A DNA stretch of 42,598 nt from an uncultured Bacillota bacterium (GTDB lineage: Bacteria; Bacillota; Clostridia; Oscillospirales; Oscillospiraceae), in assembly GCA_947650875.1 (NCBI GenBank), contig CANSXE010000009.1, forward strand, positions 1 to 42,598, given 5' to 3'. Positions within the stretch are counted from its first letter, which is position 1. The number at the start of each line of letters is the position of its first letter. Below, one piece after another: positions 1 to 8,128 of this stretch. Position numbers and translations under genes: made by a program. The notes under the pieces are model-generated. The model was not told the origin of the DNA, ran no database searches, and worked only from the letters and a program-made list of their open reading frames with translations.

Positions 1-820
1 CCAGCATCACATTGTACAGCACCACGCTGCCCACCACCACCATGGCCCCCACCAGAGCAACAGGGCCGATCATCTCGTGGTAGAACACCGCTACCAGAAT
101 GGGGTTGAGCACCGGCTCGATGCCGGAGACCAGGCTGGCGGTAACAGGCGGGGTGGTTTTCAGGCCTTCCACCATCAAAATATAGGCCAGGGCCACCTGG
201 AACACTCCCAGCACCAGCAGGGCGACGAAGATGTTCCCGGAAAAGTCCGTCTCGTACCCCAGAAATGGCAGGCCCACCACCGCGCTGATGACGTCGCCCC
301 AGAAGACGGAGGAGATGGGGTCGCTGTCGGGCATGTCGTTCATCAGGAACACGCCGGCGTAGGATATCCCGGACAGCAGGGCCAACACATTGCCCAGCAT
401 CCCCCCTGCCGACAAGCTGTCGATGAAAAACAGCAGCACGCCCCCCAGCACCAGCCCGCAGGCCAGCATATCCAGCCGTTGGGGCCGTTTGCCGAAAAAG
501 AGGACCGAGAACAAAATCACAAAGATGGGCGCGGTAAACTGGAGCACAATGGCATTTCCAGCGGTTGTTAGCTTGTTGGCAATGGAAAAAAGGATGTTAG
601 TGCCGCAGACGGCCAGTGCCCCCACCAGCACCCACAGGTTCATTTTAGGCCTGTGGCCGGTCAGTTTAAGATACAGTCCGATCACCACCAGGGCGACGGC
701 GGTGCGGCCGCCGTTGATTGCCATGCCGCCCCAGGGGATCAGCTTGATGAACAGTCCCCCGATGCTGTACAGCACAGCGGCCAGGAACACACACAGGGTT
801 CCCCTTTGACGCGCTGACAA
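1..820 (-). CDS. EamA/DMT-family membrane transporter (C-terminus cut by window edge)
   Basis: About 273 codons are visible and the frame runs off the window at base 1. The protein is very hydrophobic, with a series of membrane segments, and has the two-repeat look of EamA (DMT) transporters. These usually have ten helices and export amino acids or other small metabolites; internal phrases such as GNAIVLQFTAPIFVILFS and SLVSGIEPVLNPILVAVFYH are typical. I chose the TTG at 820 because AAGGAAG sits about seven bases upstream; a GTG at 829 is in frame but overlaps that site. The gene lies just behind a T-box leader, so it is expected to be switched on when one tRNA is uncharged, which makes an amino acid or a related precursor the likely substrate. 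Family call firm; substrate inferred. Confidence 0.85.
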   Translation of the reverse strand, partial: MSARQRGTLCVFLAAVLYSIGGLFIKLIPWGGMAINGGRTAVALVVIGLYLKLTGHRPKMNLWVLVGALAVCGTNILFSIANKLTTAGNAIVLQFTAPIFVILFSVLFFGKRPQRLDMLACGLVLGGVLLFFIDSLSAGGMLGNVLALLSGISYAGVFLMNDMPDSDPISSVFWGDVISAVVGLPFLGYETDFSGNIFVALLVLGVFQVALAYILMVEGLKTTPPVTASLVSGIEPVLNPILVAVFYHEMIGPVALVGAMVVVGSVVLYNVML

Positions 821-837
821 AACAATCACTTCCTTAC

Positions 838-871
838 AAAAAGCCCCCTGCCCGGAAACCGGACAGAGGGC
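838..871 (-). terminator. Intrinsic terminator of the T-box leader
   Basis: Read on the minus strand, a 13-bp GC-rich stem (GCCCTCTGTCCGG, loop TTT, CCGGGCAGGGGGC) is followed by a run of five T and lies 18 bases before the TTG start of the EamA gene. It is the terminator that competes with the T-box antiterminator. Confidence 0.85.
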
Positions 872-1102
872 GTAATCACGCGGTACCACCTCTGGTTCGC
901 CCGTCCCTCGCGGGACGAGCCTTATGGAGCCTGAAGCTCCAGCGCGGTAACGGGCGCGGCCCGGCCTGTCCCCTACTGCGCCTGCGCGGTTCGGGCGGCT
1001 GCTCCAAGGGGTATTCACAGGGCGCTCCCCTCCCCTGTTCCACCAAACCAGGGGCTCTCTGTGCGGGAAATCGCAGTGTGACTTGTCCTTTTCGTCGCAG
1101 TA
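843..1102 (-). promoter_or_regulatory. T-box riboswitch leader, probable tyrosine specifier
   Basis: On the minus strand the leader holds the T-box core GGTGGTACCGCG (plus coordinates 879-890) just before the terminator. Further upstream are an AGAGAG/GGTGG stem I tip and a purine-rich GACGAAAAGGACAAGT segment that can form the loop opposite the specifier. The specifier strand reads GTGAATACCCC at 1008-1018. Pairing GTG with CAC and CCTT with AAGG leaves AATACC in the loop, so the triplet after GAA is TAC (Tyr). AAT (Asn) or ACC (Thr) cannot be fully ruled out by eye. Known T-boxes let transcription proceed when the matching tRNA is uncharged. Confidence 0.85.
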
Positions 1103-1108
1103 GTCATT

Positions 1109-1137
1109 ACTCTACCACAGTTTTGTGCCTTTGTCAA
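1109..1137 (-). promoter_or_regulatory. Sigma-A promoter of the T-box/EamA transcript
   Basis: On the minus strand TTGACA (1132-1137), 17 bases, then TAGAGT (1109-1114). It stands directly upstream of the T-box stem I. Confidence 0.75.
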
Positions 1138-1151
1138 TCGGAAAAAGACAT

Positions 1152-1619
1152 TTAGGTAAAGAACCGGTTCAGGCCAAAGCACACTCTTTTTTCGTCAATA
1201 AGCGCTCGAAGTCTCTCTAGTCGCTGGACAAGTCTCTGCCTTTTCTTGTCAAAATCCTGATCGTCGTAATCCACAAAGGAAGCCCATTCATCCACACTGC
1301 CGCTGATATCGGCATAAAGATACTGGCAGAAGTCGATCATGCTGGTATGGGAAAGGTATTCAAACACCTTATCCTTGTTCTCTTTGACGGGGCCGCTCCC
1401 CTCATGTTCATAGAAAATATAGCTGTTCCAATAGCTTACAACGCATAGCATTCTTCCCGGCTCCAGGTTTCCGTGGACGCAAAAGGGACACAGCGTCTCC
1501 AGCCCGTGAACCGCCTGTTCCACCCATTCGATCCCAACATCAGTCAGGTAGCTCAGGCCGTATACAGATGTACCCTCCAGGCTGAAATCCGACCAGCCAG
1601 CTTGGGGTTTTGTCAGCAT
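1152..1619 (-). CDS. Hypothetical protein, 155 aa
   Basis: I do not recognise a family. The start is well supported: GGAGGG lies eight bases before the ATG. The product is soluble, with no signal peptide or membrane segment. It has aromatic-rich stretches (SYWNSYIFYEHE), two cysteines close together (CPFC, about residues 44-47), an acidic segment around 114-124 (VDYDDQDFD) and a basic, probably helical C-terminal third (KKRQRLVQRLERLRALIDEKR). Small soluble acidic proteins of this style, next to another orphan gene, are common among polymorphic-toxin immunity proteins, but no toxin is visible nearby. That role is only a guess. Confidence 0.6.
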   Translation of the reverse strand: MLTKPQAGWSDFSLEGTSVYGLSYLTDVGIEWVEQAVHGLETLCPFCVHGNLEPGRMLCVVSYWNSYIFYEHEGSGPVKENKDKVFEYLSHTSMIDFCQYLYADISGSVDEWASFVDYDDQDFDKKRQRLVQRLERLRALIDEKRVCFGLNRFFT

Positions 1620-1658
1620 TTTATCACCCTCCAGAACAAATCAGTGTTTAAGGCTTGT

Positions 1659-1988
1659 TTAAAACGGCGCATAATCCAGCCAATCTAAAGGCGCTTTATT
1701 CTGAAACGGCCGCTTCCAGTAGACCTCATTTTTCTGCGCCCGCAACAGCAGTTCCTTTTTCCGTCTCAACAATTCTCTGTCCATTCTGGAAATATATATC
1801 GCGGCGCCGATCTGGCAGTCCGAGCCGTCATAATCCTCATTCAGCAGGAAATCGAATAAAAGCTCAGCTAAACGATCATCGCTTCGATATCCTGCCATGA
1901 ACTCGTCAATATACTGTTTAAAACCACGGACACAGCTGTATATCATGTATCCCTGCAAAATTTCTTTATTCCAGATTCCGCTTTCCAT
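1659..1988 (-). CDS. Hypothetical protein, 109 aa, possibly 5'-truncated
   Basis: I do not recognise a family. The only ATG in frame (1988) has no good ribosome site. The frame stays open upstream for about 28 more codons into the end of the neighbouring gene and reads protein-like (YIYFKNVEELKACCP) but contains no start codon. This suggests that the original 5' end was lost when the DHFR-fold gene came to lie here. The visible part has an aromatic-rich N-terminal helix region, an acidic middle (NEDYDGSDCQIG) and a basic helix (RMDRELLRRKKELLLRAQK). The 155-aa unknown gene follows 39 bases downstream on the same strand, and the pair may once have formed a unit. Confidence 0.45.
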   Translation of the reverse strand: MESGIWNKEILQGYMIYSCVRGFKQYIDEFMAGYRSDDRLAELLFDFLLNEDYDGSDCQIGAAIYISRMDRELLRRKKELLLRAQKNEVYWKRPFQNKAPLDWLDYAPF

Positions 1989-2040
1989 TGGACAGCACGC
2001 TTTTAGTTCCTCTACATTTTTGAAATATATATATGGCCTA

Positions 2041-2565
2041 TCAGCCCCTTTGATCGTTTCGGCTGTAAATCAGCTCCGCGAACTGCCCATACCGCTTCAC
2101 CTCATCCAGACGGAACCGCATCTGTCCCTCCTTCTGAGTAAACAGCGGTATCCCCTCCCCCAGCAGGACGGGGGCGACCTGGACAATCAGATGGTCCACC
2201 ATGTCCCGCTCCAGCAGCGGGGCCAGGATGGTATTCCCGCCGATGATCCAGATATTTTTATCCGGCCCCAGCCCCGCCACAAACTCCGCGACTTCTCCCC
2301 TCACCGGGATAAACCCCTCCTGGGGCAAGCTGTCGGCGTGGGTGAAGACATAGTTCTCCGTGGTGGGGTAAAAACTGGCGGCGTTCTCCAGCTGGGCGAT
2401 CTCCTCAAAGGTCCGCCTGCCCATGATGGCAACATCCATCCCCTGGTAGAAGCGGTCGCAGTCCGTCTCCTCCGGGCTGCCCGTCTCGTGGAGCCAGGAC
2501 AGCCCGTGGTTTTTGTCGGCCAGATAGCCGTCCAGGGTGATACAGCCGTAGAAAAATACGCTCAT
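2041..2565 (-). CDS. Dihydrofolate reductase-fold protein (RibD C-terminal domain type)
   Basis: 174 aa. The N-terminus (FYGCITLDGYLADKNHGLSWL), the segment MGRRTFEE near residue 50 and WIIGGNTILAPLLE near residue 108 are hallmarks of the RibD_C/DHFR-fold family (YwjB/YyaP-like). It is probably an NADPH-dependent reductase of a small heterocyclic substrate. This is not classical FolA: the family is a side branch whose substrates are mostly unknown. It starts 20 bases after the ABM-like gene, with AGGAGAG before the ATG, so the two are likely co-transcribed. Confidence 0.8.
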   Translation of the reverse strand: MSVFFYGCITLDGYLADKNHGLSWLHETGSPEETDCDRFYQGMDVAIMGRRTFEEIAQLENAASFYPTTENYVFTHADSLPQEGFIPVRGEVAEFVAGLGPDKNIWIIGGNTILAPLLERDMVDHLIVQVAPVLLGEGIPLFTQKEGQMRFRLDEVKRYGQFAELIYSRNDQRG

Positions 2566-2585
2566 GATCTCTCCTTTCGCGTGTG

Positions 2586-2933
2586 TTACACGATATCCTC
2601 ACCCAGCAAAATTTTGGGCATTGTGGTTAAGCAGCGATTCCATCTTTTGTAAAACAGCTCCAGACCAAGCTTTGAAACGCGAGCGTGGGCTTCTTCGTCC
2701 TCAAGGGTCCAGTGCAGAATGTAGGTGACCTTGCCCACCCATTTTGTCAGACGAATGGGCGGTTTTCCCTCTTTGACGGCGTTAAAGCTCTCTTGCCGGT
2801 GCGTGCGTTTGATGTACTTCACATCAATCACTCCGGGCTGTGAACGATAGAAGGCGGCAACCTCTTTCATTAAAGCTTCAATTTCATCCTGTTTATCAAT
2901 TTTTGCCTCATAGATACAAATTTCGTGAAACAT
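2586..2933 (-). CDS. ABM-like dimeric alpha-beta barrel protein
   Basis: 115 aa. The opening strand (HEICIYEAKIDKQDEIEALM), a following PGVIDVKYIKR strand and a basic central segment fit the ferredoxin-like half-barrel of antibiotic biosynthesis monooxygenase (ABM/YgiN-like) proteins, which act as dimers in the cytoplasm on quinones, haem or polyketides. No catalytic residue can be assigned, so the substrate is open. It lies between malic enzyme (58 bases upstream) and the DHFR-fold reductase, and a shared transcript is plausible. The family call rests on overall pattern and is moderate. Confidence 0.55.
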   Translation of the reverse strand: MFHEICIYEAKIDKQDEIEALMKEVAAFYRSQPGVIDVKYIKRTHRQESFNAVKEGKPPIRLTKWVGKVTYILHWTLEDEEAHARVSKLGLELFYKRWNRCLTTMPKILLGEDIV

Positions 2934-2991
2934 TCCAGCACCACCCTTGTTTCGTCTTTTTCACTGGGCCGATTGACGTGTCCTCTTTCCA

Positions 2992-4164
2992 TTAAATCCT
3001 CGCCACGCCGGACTTCCGTGCGGCCTCGGCCACCGCCTTGGCCACGGCGGGCCCCACCCGAGGGTCGAAGGCATGGGGGATGATGTAGTTCTCCGTGAGT
3101 TCCTCCTCAGAAATCAGCCCGGCCAGGGCCTGGGCAGCGGCCAGCTTCATCTCCTCGTTGATGTCGCTGGCCCGGACGTCCAGCGTCCCCCGGAACACGC
3201 CAGGGAAGGCCAGCACGTTGTTGATCTGGTTGGGGTAGTCGCTGCGGCCGGTGGAGATTACCTTGGCCCCGCCCGCCTTGGCGTCATCGGGGAAAATTTC
3301 CGGGGTGGGGTTGGCGCAGGCAAAGACGATAGCGTCTTTATTCATAGTTTTTACCATCTCGGTCGTGACGGTGCCAGGAGCGGACACGCCAATGAACACA
3401 TCAGCCCCCACCAGGGCATCGGCCAGGGAACCGGTCCGTCTCTCCAGGTTGGTGACCTGTGCCATCTCCTCTTTGATCCAGTTCAAGCCCTCACGCCCGG
3501 CGTAGATAGTCCCCTTGCGGTCACACATGGTAATATGCCGGAAGCCGGCAGACAGCAGCAGCTTGACAATAGAGACGGCGGCAGCCCCGGCGCCGGAGGT
3601 AACCACCCTGACTGCATCTCTTTTCTTCCCCACCACCTTCAGCGCGTTGGTCAGCCCGGCGAGGGTGATGATGGCGGTGCCGTGCTGGTCGTCATGGAAG
3701 ATGGGGATATCGCATTTCTCCTTCAGCTTCCGCTCGATCTCAAAGCACCGGGGGGCGGCGATATCCTCCAGATTAATGCCTCCGAAGGAACCGGAGATGT
3801 TATAAACCGTCTGAACGAACTCATCCACGTCCTTGGTTTTCACGCATAGGGGAAACGCATCCACCCCGCCGAAGGATTTGAACAGAACGCATTTGCCCTC
3901 CATTACAGGCATACCGGCTTCGGGGCCAATGTCACCCAGGCCCAGAACGGCGGAACCGTCGGTGATGACGGCCACTAGGTTGTGCCGTCGAGTGAGCTCA
4001 TAGCTCCTGTCGATGTCCTCCTGAATGGCCAGACAGGGCTGGGCCACGCCGGGAGTGTAGGCGAGAGACAGGGAATCCTTGTCATTGGCGAGCACGGTGG
4101 CCACTACCTCGATTTTGCCCTTCCATTCGCCGTGCAGACGCAGACTTTCTTTTGCATAATCCAT
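2992..4164 (-). CDS. Malic enzyme (malate dehydrogenase, oxaloacetate-decarboxylating)
   Basis: 390 aa, the usual length of short bacterial malic enzymes. It converts malate plus NAD(P)+ to pyruvate, CO2 and NAD(P)H in the cytoplasm. Visible motifs: AYTPGVA (catalytic Tyr36), EGKCVLFKSFGG with the catalytic Lys at 91, NLEDIAAPRCFEIE (metal ligands, 131-144), FHDDQHGTAI (157-165), and a Rossmann turn GAGAAA (191-196). A second nucleotide-site signature, CANPTPEI, lies near residue 285. It has its own promoter and a GGGAG ribosome site. NAD versus NADP preference cannot be read from the sequence. It is divergent from the NSS transporter gene. Confidence 0.95.
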   Translation of the reverse strand: MDYAKESLRLHGEWKGKIEVVATVLANDKDSLSLAYTPGVAQPCLAIQEDIDRSYELTRRHNLVAVITDGSAVLGLGDIGPEAGMPVMEGKCVLFKSFGGVDAFPLCVKTKDVDEFVQTVYNISGSFGGINLEDIAAPRCFEIERKLKEKCDIPIFHDDQHGTAIITLAGLTNALKVVGKKRDAVRVVTSGAGAAAVSIVKLLLSAGFRHITMCDRKGTIYAGREGLNWIKEEMAQVTNLERRTGSLADALVGADVFIGVSAPGTVTTEMVKTMNKDAIVFACANPTPEIFPDDAKAGGAKVISTGRSDYPNQINNVLAFPGVFRGTLDVRASDINEEMKLAAAQALAGLISEEELTENYIIPHAFDPRVGPAVAKAVAEAARKSGVARI

Positions 4165-4212
4165 ATATATTTCTCCCTTTCTTCTGAACTGAGTATAGTT
4201 TTCGCTGATCTT

Positions 4213-4240
4213 ATTATACTAAACTCTGGAAAAAGTGCAA
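4213..4240 (-). promoter_or_regulatory. Sigma-A promoter of malic enzyme
   Basis: Minus strand: TTGCAC (4235-4240), 16 bases, perfect TATAAT (4213-4218), about 50 bases before the malic enzyme ATG. Confidence 0.7.
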
Positions 4241-4322
4241 TGGGCACTTGGATTTTATGCGTTTTCTCGGCTTTTTCCTCACAAATCCCCGCTTTTTTGG
4301 CCCGATTTTATCACTTTCACCG

Positions 4323-4351
4323 TTGACGGAGACGGATATTTCTGGTAAAAT
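4323..4351 (+). promoter_or_regulatory. Sigma-A promoter of the NSS transporter
   Basis: TTGACG (4323-4328), 17 bases, TAAAAT (4346-4351). The ATG at 4402 follows an AGGAGG site. Confidence 0.75.
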
Positions 4352-4401
4352 GTCGTTTAACTGGCATTTCAGTGTGAATAAATTGTAAACAGGAGGAAAT
4401 T

Positions 4402-5844
4402 ATGGAACAACATCATCACAGAGGAGAATGGGGCAGCAACCTGGGCTTCCTCATGGCTGCCGTGGGCTCCGCAGTGGGCCTGGGCAACATCTGGGGCTTT
4501 CCCTATAAAATGGGAGACAATGGCGGGTTCGCCTTTTTGGTTATCTATCTGATCCTGGCTGCCACAGTGGGCTTCAGCATTATGCTCTGCGAGCTGGCCA
4601 TCGGCCGGCGGGCAGGCCGCAGCGTTCTGGTGAGCTATCAGCAGGCCGCCGGTCCCATGGGCACCTTCCTGGGCTTTTTGGCCATGCTCTCCCCCTTCCT
4701 GATTCTCAGCTTCTACACCGTGCTGGGCGCCTACTGCATCGAGTATATGTCCCTGAACATGGCCGACCTGGCCTTTAGCGTAGCGGCTGCGGCCGGCATG
4801 TCCGGCGGCGACTCCTTTGCCGCCGTGCGCTCCAACCAGTTTGGCGCTGTGGCGTTCACCTTCATCTTTATCTTCATCTGCTTCCTTATCATCCGGGGCG
4901 GCATCAAGGACGGCATCGAGAAGTTTAACAAAATCGGTATGCCCGCCCTGTTCATTATGCTGGTTATCGTGATTGTCCGGGCCGTCACTCTGCCCGGAGC
5001 CGGCGAGGGCCTGTCCTTTATGTTCGCCCCCGACCTGACCCCGCTCACCAGCCTGAAGGGCTTCCTCGGCGTGCTCTCCGCCGCCGGCGGGCAGATGTTC
5101 TTCTCCCTGTCCCTGGCCATGGGCATCACCGTCACCTACGGCTCCTACCTGAGCAAGAAGGAGAGCCTGGTGAAAAACTCCCTGATTATCATTATCTCTG
5201 ACACCATTGTGGCAGTCATGGCCGGTATGGCCGTTCTGCCCGCCGCCTTTGCCCTTGGCGGCCCCGACTCCGCCAAGGCGGGCCCCGCCCTGCTGTTCAT
5301 CACCCTTCAGGACGTGTTCAACGCCATGGGTCCCACCGGTCCCCTGTTTGGTGTGCTGTTCTATCTGCTGGTCATCCTGGCAGCCATCACCTCTGCTATC
5401 GCTCTGCTGGAGGTTCTGGTCACCTTCCTGTCTGATCGCATCGCTTTGAAGGGCCATACCCCCAAGCGGGCCAAGCTGGTTACCATTGTCTGCCTGGTCG
5501 TCTTTGCCGAGGCCGCACTGGTGGCCGCCGACGGCCTGGGCGCCAACGGCCTGTGGATTCCCTTCAACGAGACCGGCCGCCCCCTGGGCGCCTCCTGGCT
5601 GGACTTTATGGACTTTATCTCTGAGGGCGTGGCTATGCCTTTAGGCGCTCTGCTCATGTCCGTTGTGATTGGCTGGTTCGTCCGTCCCAAGCTGATCCGG
5701 GACGAGGTGGAGCTGGAGGGCCACAAAATGAGCAAGGGCCTGTATTCCTTCTTCGTTGCCTGCATCTGTGTGATCGCCCCCTTGGGCATGGCCTTCATCC
5801 TCTATGGCCAGCTCCAGAGCTTCTTCACCATCCCCCCCACCTGA
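4402..5844 (+). CDS. Sodium-dependent NSS-family amino-acid transporter
   Basis: 480 aa integral membrane protein. The N-terminus carries the family signature (SAVGLGNIWGFPYKMGDNGG, residues 24-43), which forms the unwound TM1 that binds Na+ and substrate in LeuT/MhsT-like transporters. About eleven or twelve hydrophobic segments follow, plus a short cytoplasmic tail. The family imports amino acids or amines by symport with Na+. MhsT and TnaT prefer large hydrophobic residues, but the substrate here cannot be read from sequence. It is a single-gene transcription unit: own promoter, AGGAGG site, and a strong terminator directly behind. Confidence 0.95.
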   Translation: MEQHHHRGEWGSNLGFLMAAVGSAVGLGNIWGFPYKMGDNGGFAFLVIYLILAATVGFSIMLCELAIGRRAGRSVLVSYQQAAGPMGTFLGFLAMLSPFLILSFYTVLGAYCIEYMSLNMADLAFSVAAAAGMSGGDSFAAVRSNQFGAVAFTFIFIFICFLIIRGGIKDGIEKFNKIGMPALFIMLVIVIVRAVTLPGAGEGLSFMFAPDLTPLTSLKGFLGVLSAAGGQMFFSLSLAMGITVTYGSYLSKKESLVKNSLIIIISDTIVAVMAGMAVLPAAFALGGPDSAKAGPALLFITLQDVFNAMGPTGPLFGVLFYLLVILAAITSAIALLEVLVTFLSDRIALKGHTPKRAKLVTIVCLVVFAEAALVAADGLGANGLWIPFNETGRPLGASWLDFMDFISEGVAMPLGALLMSVVIGWFVRPKLIRDEVELEGHKMSKGLYSFFVACICVIAPLGMAFILYGQLQSFFTIPPT

Positions 5845-5856
5845 CACAGAACGAGA

Positions 5857-5890
5857 CAGGGCGCACAGCAAAGCTGTGCGCCCTGTTTTT
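5857..5890. terminator. Terminator between NSS transporter and the converging methyltransferase gene
   Basis: A perfect 13-bp stem (CAGGGCGCACAGC / GCTGTGCGCCCTG) with an AAA loop and five T on the plus strand. The converging gene ends at 5895, so the hairpin may serve both sides, although the minus strand has no clear T-run. Confidence 0.9.
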
Positions 5891-5894
5891 GTCT

Positions 5895-6416
5895 TCAAAA
5901 ATACCGTCTGACTTCCCGCATATACTGCACATACGCCTGACCAAACTGCTGGATACACCAGGTCTCCTCCCCCAGAATCAGCCAGTGGCCCGATATCTGG
6001 AAGGCGGCCACTGCTCCAAACAGCACCGGAGAGCGGGTAAGGAGAATGCAGCCTATAAAGTACACAAAATAGGCCACATACATAGGGTTGCGGGAAAACC
6101 GGTACAGCCCGGCACGGTTCATGCCGTCCTCTCCTGGAGAAGCGAAGCAGAACATGGCGGCTGTCAGCAGGACAATCCCCCCGACATAGACTGCCGCACC
6201 CAGGTAAAACAGACCGTCCAGCGTCCATTTTACGGACAGGAAGGGGGAAACCAGAAAAATTGCCGCTGTGGACAGCTGATAGACGGCATAGACCGCTTGG
6301 TTCTCTTGAAACTGGGGCGGATAGTGGGCGGCACGGACAGCCGCGCCGCCGTCCAGCAGGGCCAGCAGCCCAAACCGGATCAGAAGAAAAGGAATCAGCA
6401 GGACGAGCCCCATCAC
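5895..6416 (-). CDS. Isoprenylcysteine carboxyl methyltransferase (ICMT/PEMT)-like membrane protein
   Basis: 173 aa with four or five membrane segments. The C-terminal half has the ICMT/PEMT pattern: GLYRFSRNPMYVAYFVYF (about 104-121), then an EE pair (GEETWCIQQFGQAYVQYMR), known in this fold for binding S-adenosylmethionine and the membrane substrate. Bacterial members methylate lipids or small hydrophobic molecules; the substrate here is unknown. It is translationally coupled to recN by an ATGA overlap and is the last gene of the long minus-strand block, with no obvious tie to DNA repair. Confidence 0.8.
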   Translation of the reverse strand: MMGLVLLIPFLLIRFGLLALLDGGAAVRAAHYPPQFQENQAVYAVYQLSTAAIFLVSPFLSVKWTLDGLFYLGAAVYVGGIVLLTAAMFCFASPGEDGMNRAGLYRFSRNPMYVAYFVYFIGCILLTRSPVLFGAVAAFQISGHWLILGEETWCIQQFGQAYVQYMREVRRYF

Positions 6417-8107
6417 GCTTTCTTCCGTTTCTTCCGGTAGCTCTCCGCCTGAGCCAGCAGCTCGGAGGCGCTGGCCCGCAGGGAGTCGGTGACAGCGGCC
6501 CCGCCGATGAGACGGGCCAGCTCATCCACCCGCCCCTCCTGCTCCAGCCGGGCTACGTTGGTAAAGGTGCGGCCCTTCTTCTCCCCCTTCTCCACCGAGA
6601 AGTGGGTGTCCGCCATAGCGGCGATCTGGGGCAGATGGGTGACGCACAGCACCTGCTTGCGCCGGGCCACGTCGGCCATCTTCTCGGCCACCTTCTGGGC
6701 CGCCCGGCCGGACACGCCGGTATCCACCTCGTCGAAGACCAGGCTACCGATGCCGTCGTCCTCGGCCAGCACGTTTTTCAGGGCCAGCATGATCCGGGCC
6801 AGCTCGCCGCCGGATGCCACCTTCTGGATGGGCTTCAGCGCTTCTCCCAGGTTGGCGGACATGAGGAACTGCACCTGGTCCATTCCTGTCTCGTCCATCC
6901 CGTCCTGGCCGGGACTGGGGGCAAATTCGGCCACAAACTGCACCTTGGGCATGTCCAGCTGGCGCAGCTCCTCCTGCACCCGCTTCTGGAGGTTGTCCGC
7001 CGCCTTTTTCCGGGCCTTGGACAGGGCCTCTCCCCGCTTCCGGGTCTCTTTCCGGACCTTGTCCAGCTCCTTTTCCAGCTTCTGGATGGTGTCGTCGGCG
7101 TCCTGGATTTGCTCCAGCTCCGCCTTGCATTTCTCCAAATAGTCCAGCATGTCGGTCACGGTGGGGCCGTATTTCTTTTTCAGGCGGTAGATCACGTCCA
7201 GCCGACTCTCCAGCTGGTCCAGCTCCTCCGGCGAGAAGTCAAATTGATCGGCAAAATCCCGAAGGGTCTCCGCTGCGTCGTCGGCGGCGTAACGCAGGCT
7301 GGTGAGCTTCTCCCCCAGCTCTTCCAGCTGAGGACTCAGCCGGGTGACCGAACGGATGGTCCCCTCCGCTTCGCTGATGAGGTCGCAGGCCCCCTGACTG
7401 TCATCTCCGCCGGACAAGGCAAACATGGCCTCCTGAATGGCTTCCATCAGCTTACCGGAGCTGCGCAGAAGCTGCTTTCTGGCGTCCAGCTCCTCGTCCT
7501 CGCCGGGACGCAGCTCGGCACGCTCCAGCTCCTTGATCTGGTATTCCAGGGTGTCCACCCGGCGGGAGCGCTCCGCTTCATCCATTTCCAGCGCGGCGAT
7601 TCGCTTCCGAAGCTCGGACATGGAGCGGTAGTCTGACTGATAGCCCTCCAATAGCGGCCCCGTTTTTCCAAAGCTGTCCAGGTATCCCAGATGACAGTCC
7701 GGGTCCAGCAGCTGCTGCCCGTCGTGCTGGCCATGGATGTTGAGCAGCTGCCGCCCCAGCTCCCGAAGCTGGGCCACCGTCAGCGGCCGTCCGTTCACCC
7801 GGCAGACATTGCGGCCATCTCCCTGAATTTCGCGCTGAAGCATCAGTTCCTCTTCAGTCTGAAATCCATTGTCCTCCAGCCACTGTAAAGGTAAATCGCC
7901 TGTAAAAACCGCATTCACCAGCGCAGACTTGGCCCCGGTCCGAATCAGCTCCCGGCTGGTCCGCTCTCCCAGGACAGCGCTGATGGCGTCGATTACAATG
8001 GACTTGCCCGCGCCCGTCTCACCGGTAAGCACGTTAAAGCCGCCGTCAAAGCTGATATCCGCCGATTCAATAATGGCAATATTTTCAATATGAAGCAGGG
8101 AAAGCAT
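6413..8107 (-). CDS. recN: DNA repair protein RecN
   Basis: 564 aa, normal length. An SMC-like ATPase that acts early in double-strand break repair. Walker A is GETGAGKS (29-36). A long middle section rich in Glu, Arg and Leu forms the coiled coil (about 150-370). The C-terminal half has the ABC signature ASGGELARIMLALK and the Walker B stretch LVFDEVDTGVSG. It follows argR by 21 bases, and its stop overlaps the next start. Linkage to argR, nadK and tlyA is typical of Firmicutes. Confidence 0.97.
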   Translation of the reverse strand: MLSLLHIENIAIIESADISFDGGFNVLTGETGAGKSIVIDAISAVLGERTSRELIRTGAKSALVNAVFTGDLPLQWLEDNGFQTEEELMLQREIQGDGRNVCRVNGRPLTVAQLRELGRQLLNIHGQHDGQQLLDPDCHLGYLDSFGKTGPLLEGYQSDYRSMSELRKRIAALEMDEAERSRRVDTLEYQIKELERAELRPGEDEELDARKQLLRSSGKLMEAIQEAMFALSGGDDSQGACDLISEAEGTIRSVTRLSPQLEELGEKLTSLRYAADDAAETLRDFADQFDFSPEELDQLESRLDVIYRLKKKYGPTVTDMLDYLEKCKAELEQIQDADDTIQKLEKELDKVRKETRKRGEALSKARKKAADNLQKRVQEELRQLDMPKVQFVAEFAPSPGQDGMDETGMDQVQFLMSANLGEALKPIQKVASGGELARIMLALKNVLAEDDGIGSLVFDEVDTGVSGRAAQKVAEKMADVARRKQVLCVTHLPQIAAMADTHFSVEKGEKKGRTFTNVARLEQEGRVDELARLIGGAAVTDSLRASASELLAQAESYRKKRKKA

Positions 8108-8128
8108 ATATTTTCCCTCCTGTTCTGT

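Noticed and set aside
2041-2565. Possible FolA (housekeeping dihydrofolate reductase)
   Set aside because: Sequence pattern fits the RibD_C side branch, not the FolA core.
4369-5457. 362-codon antisense frame across the NSS transporter
   Set aside because: Gly/His/Gln-rich shadow, no start signal.
6260-7636. 458-codon plus-strand frame across recN
   Set aside because: Gly/Leu/Gln-rich shadow of recN.
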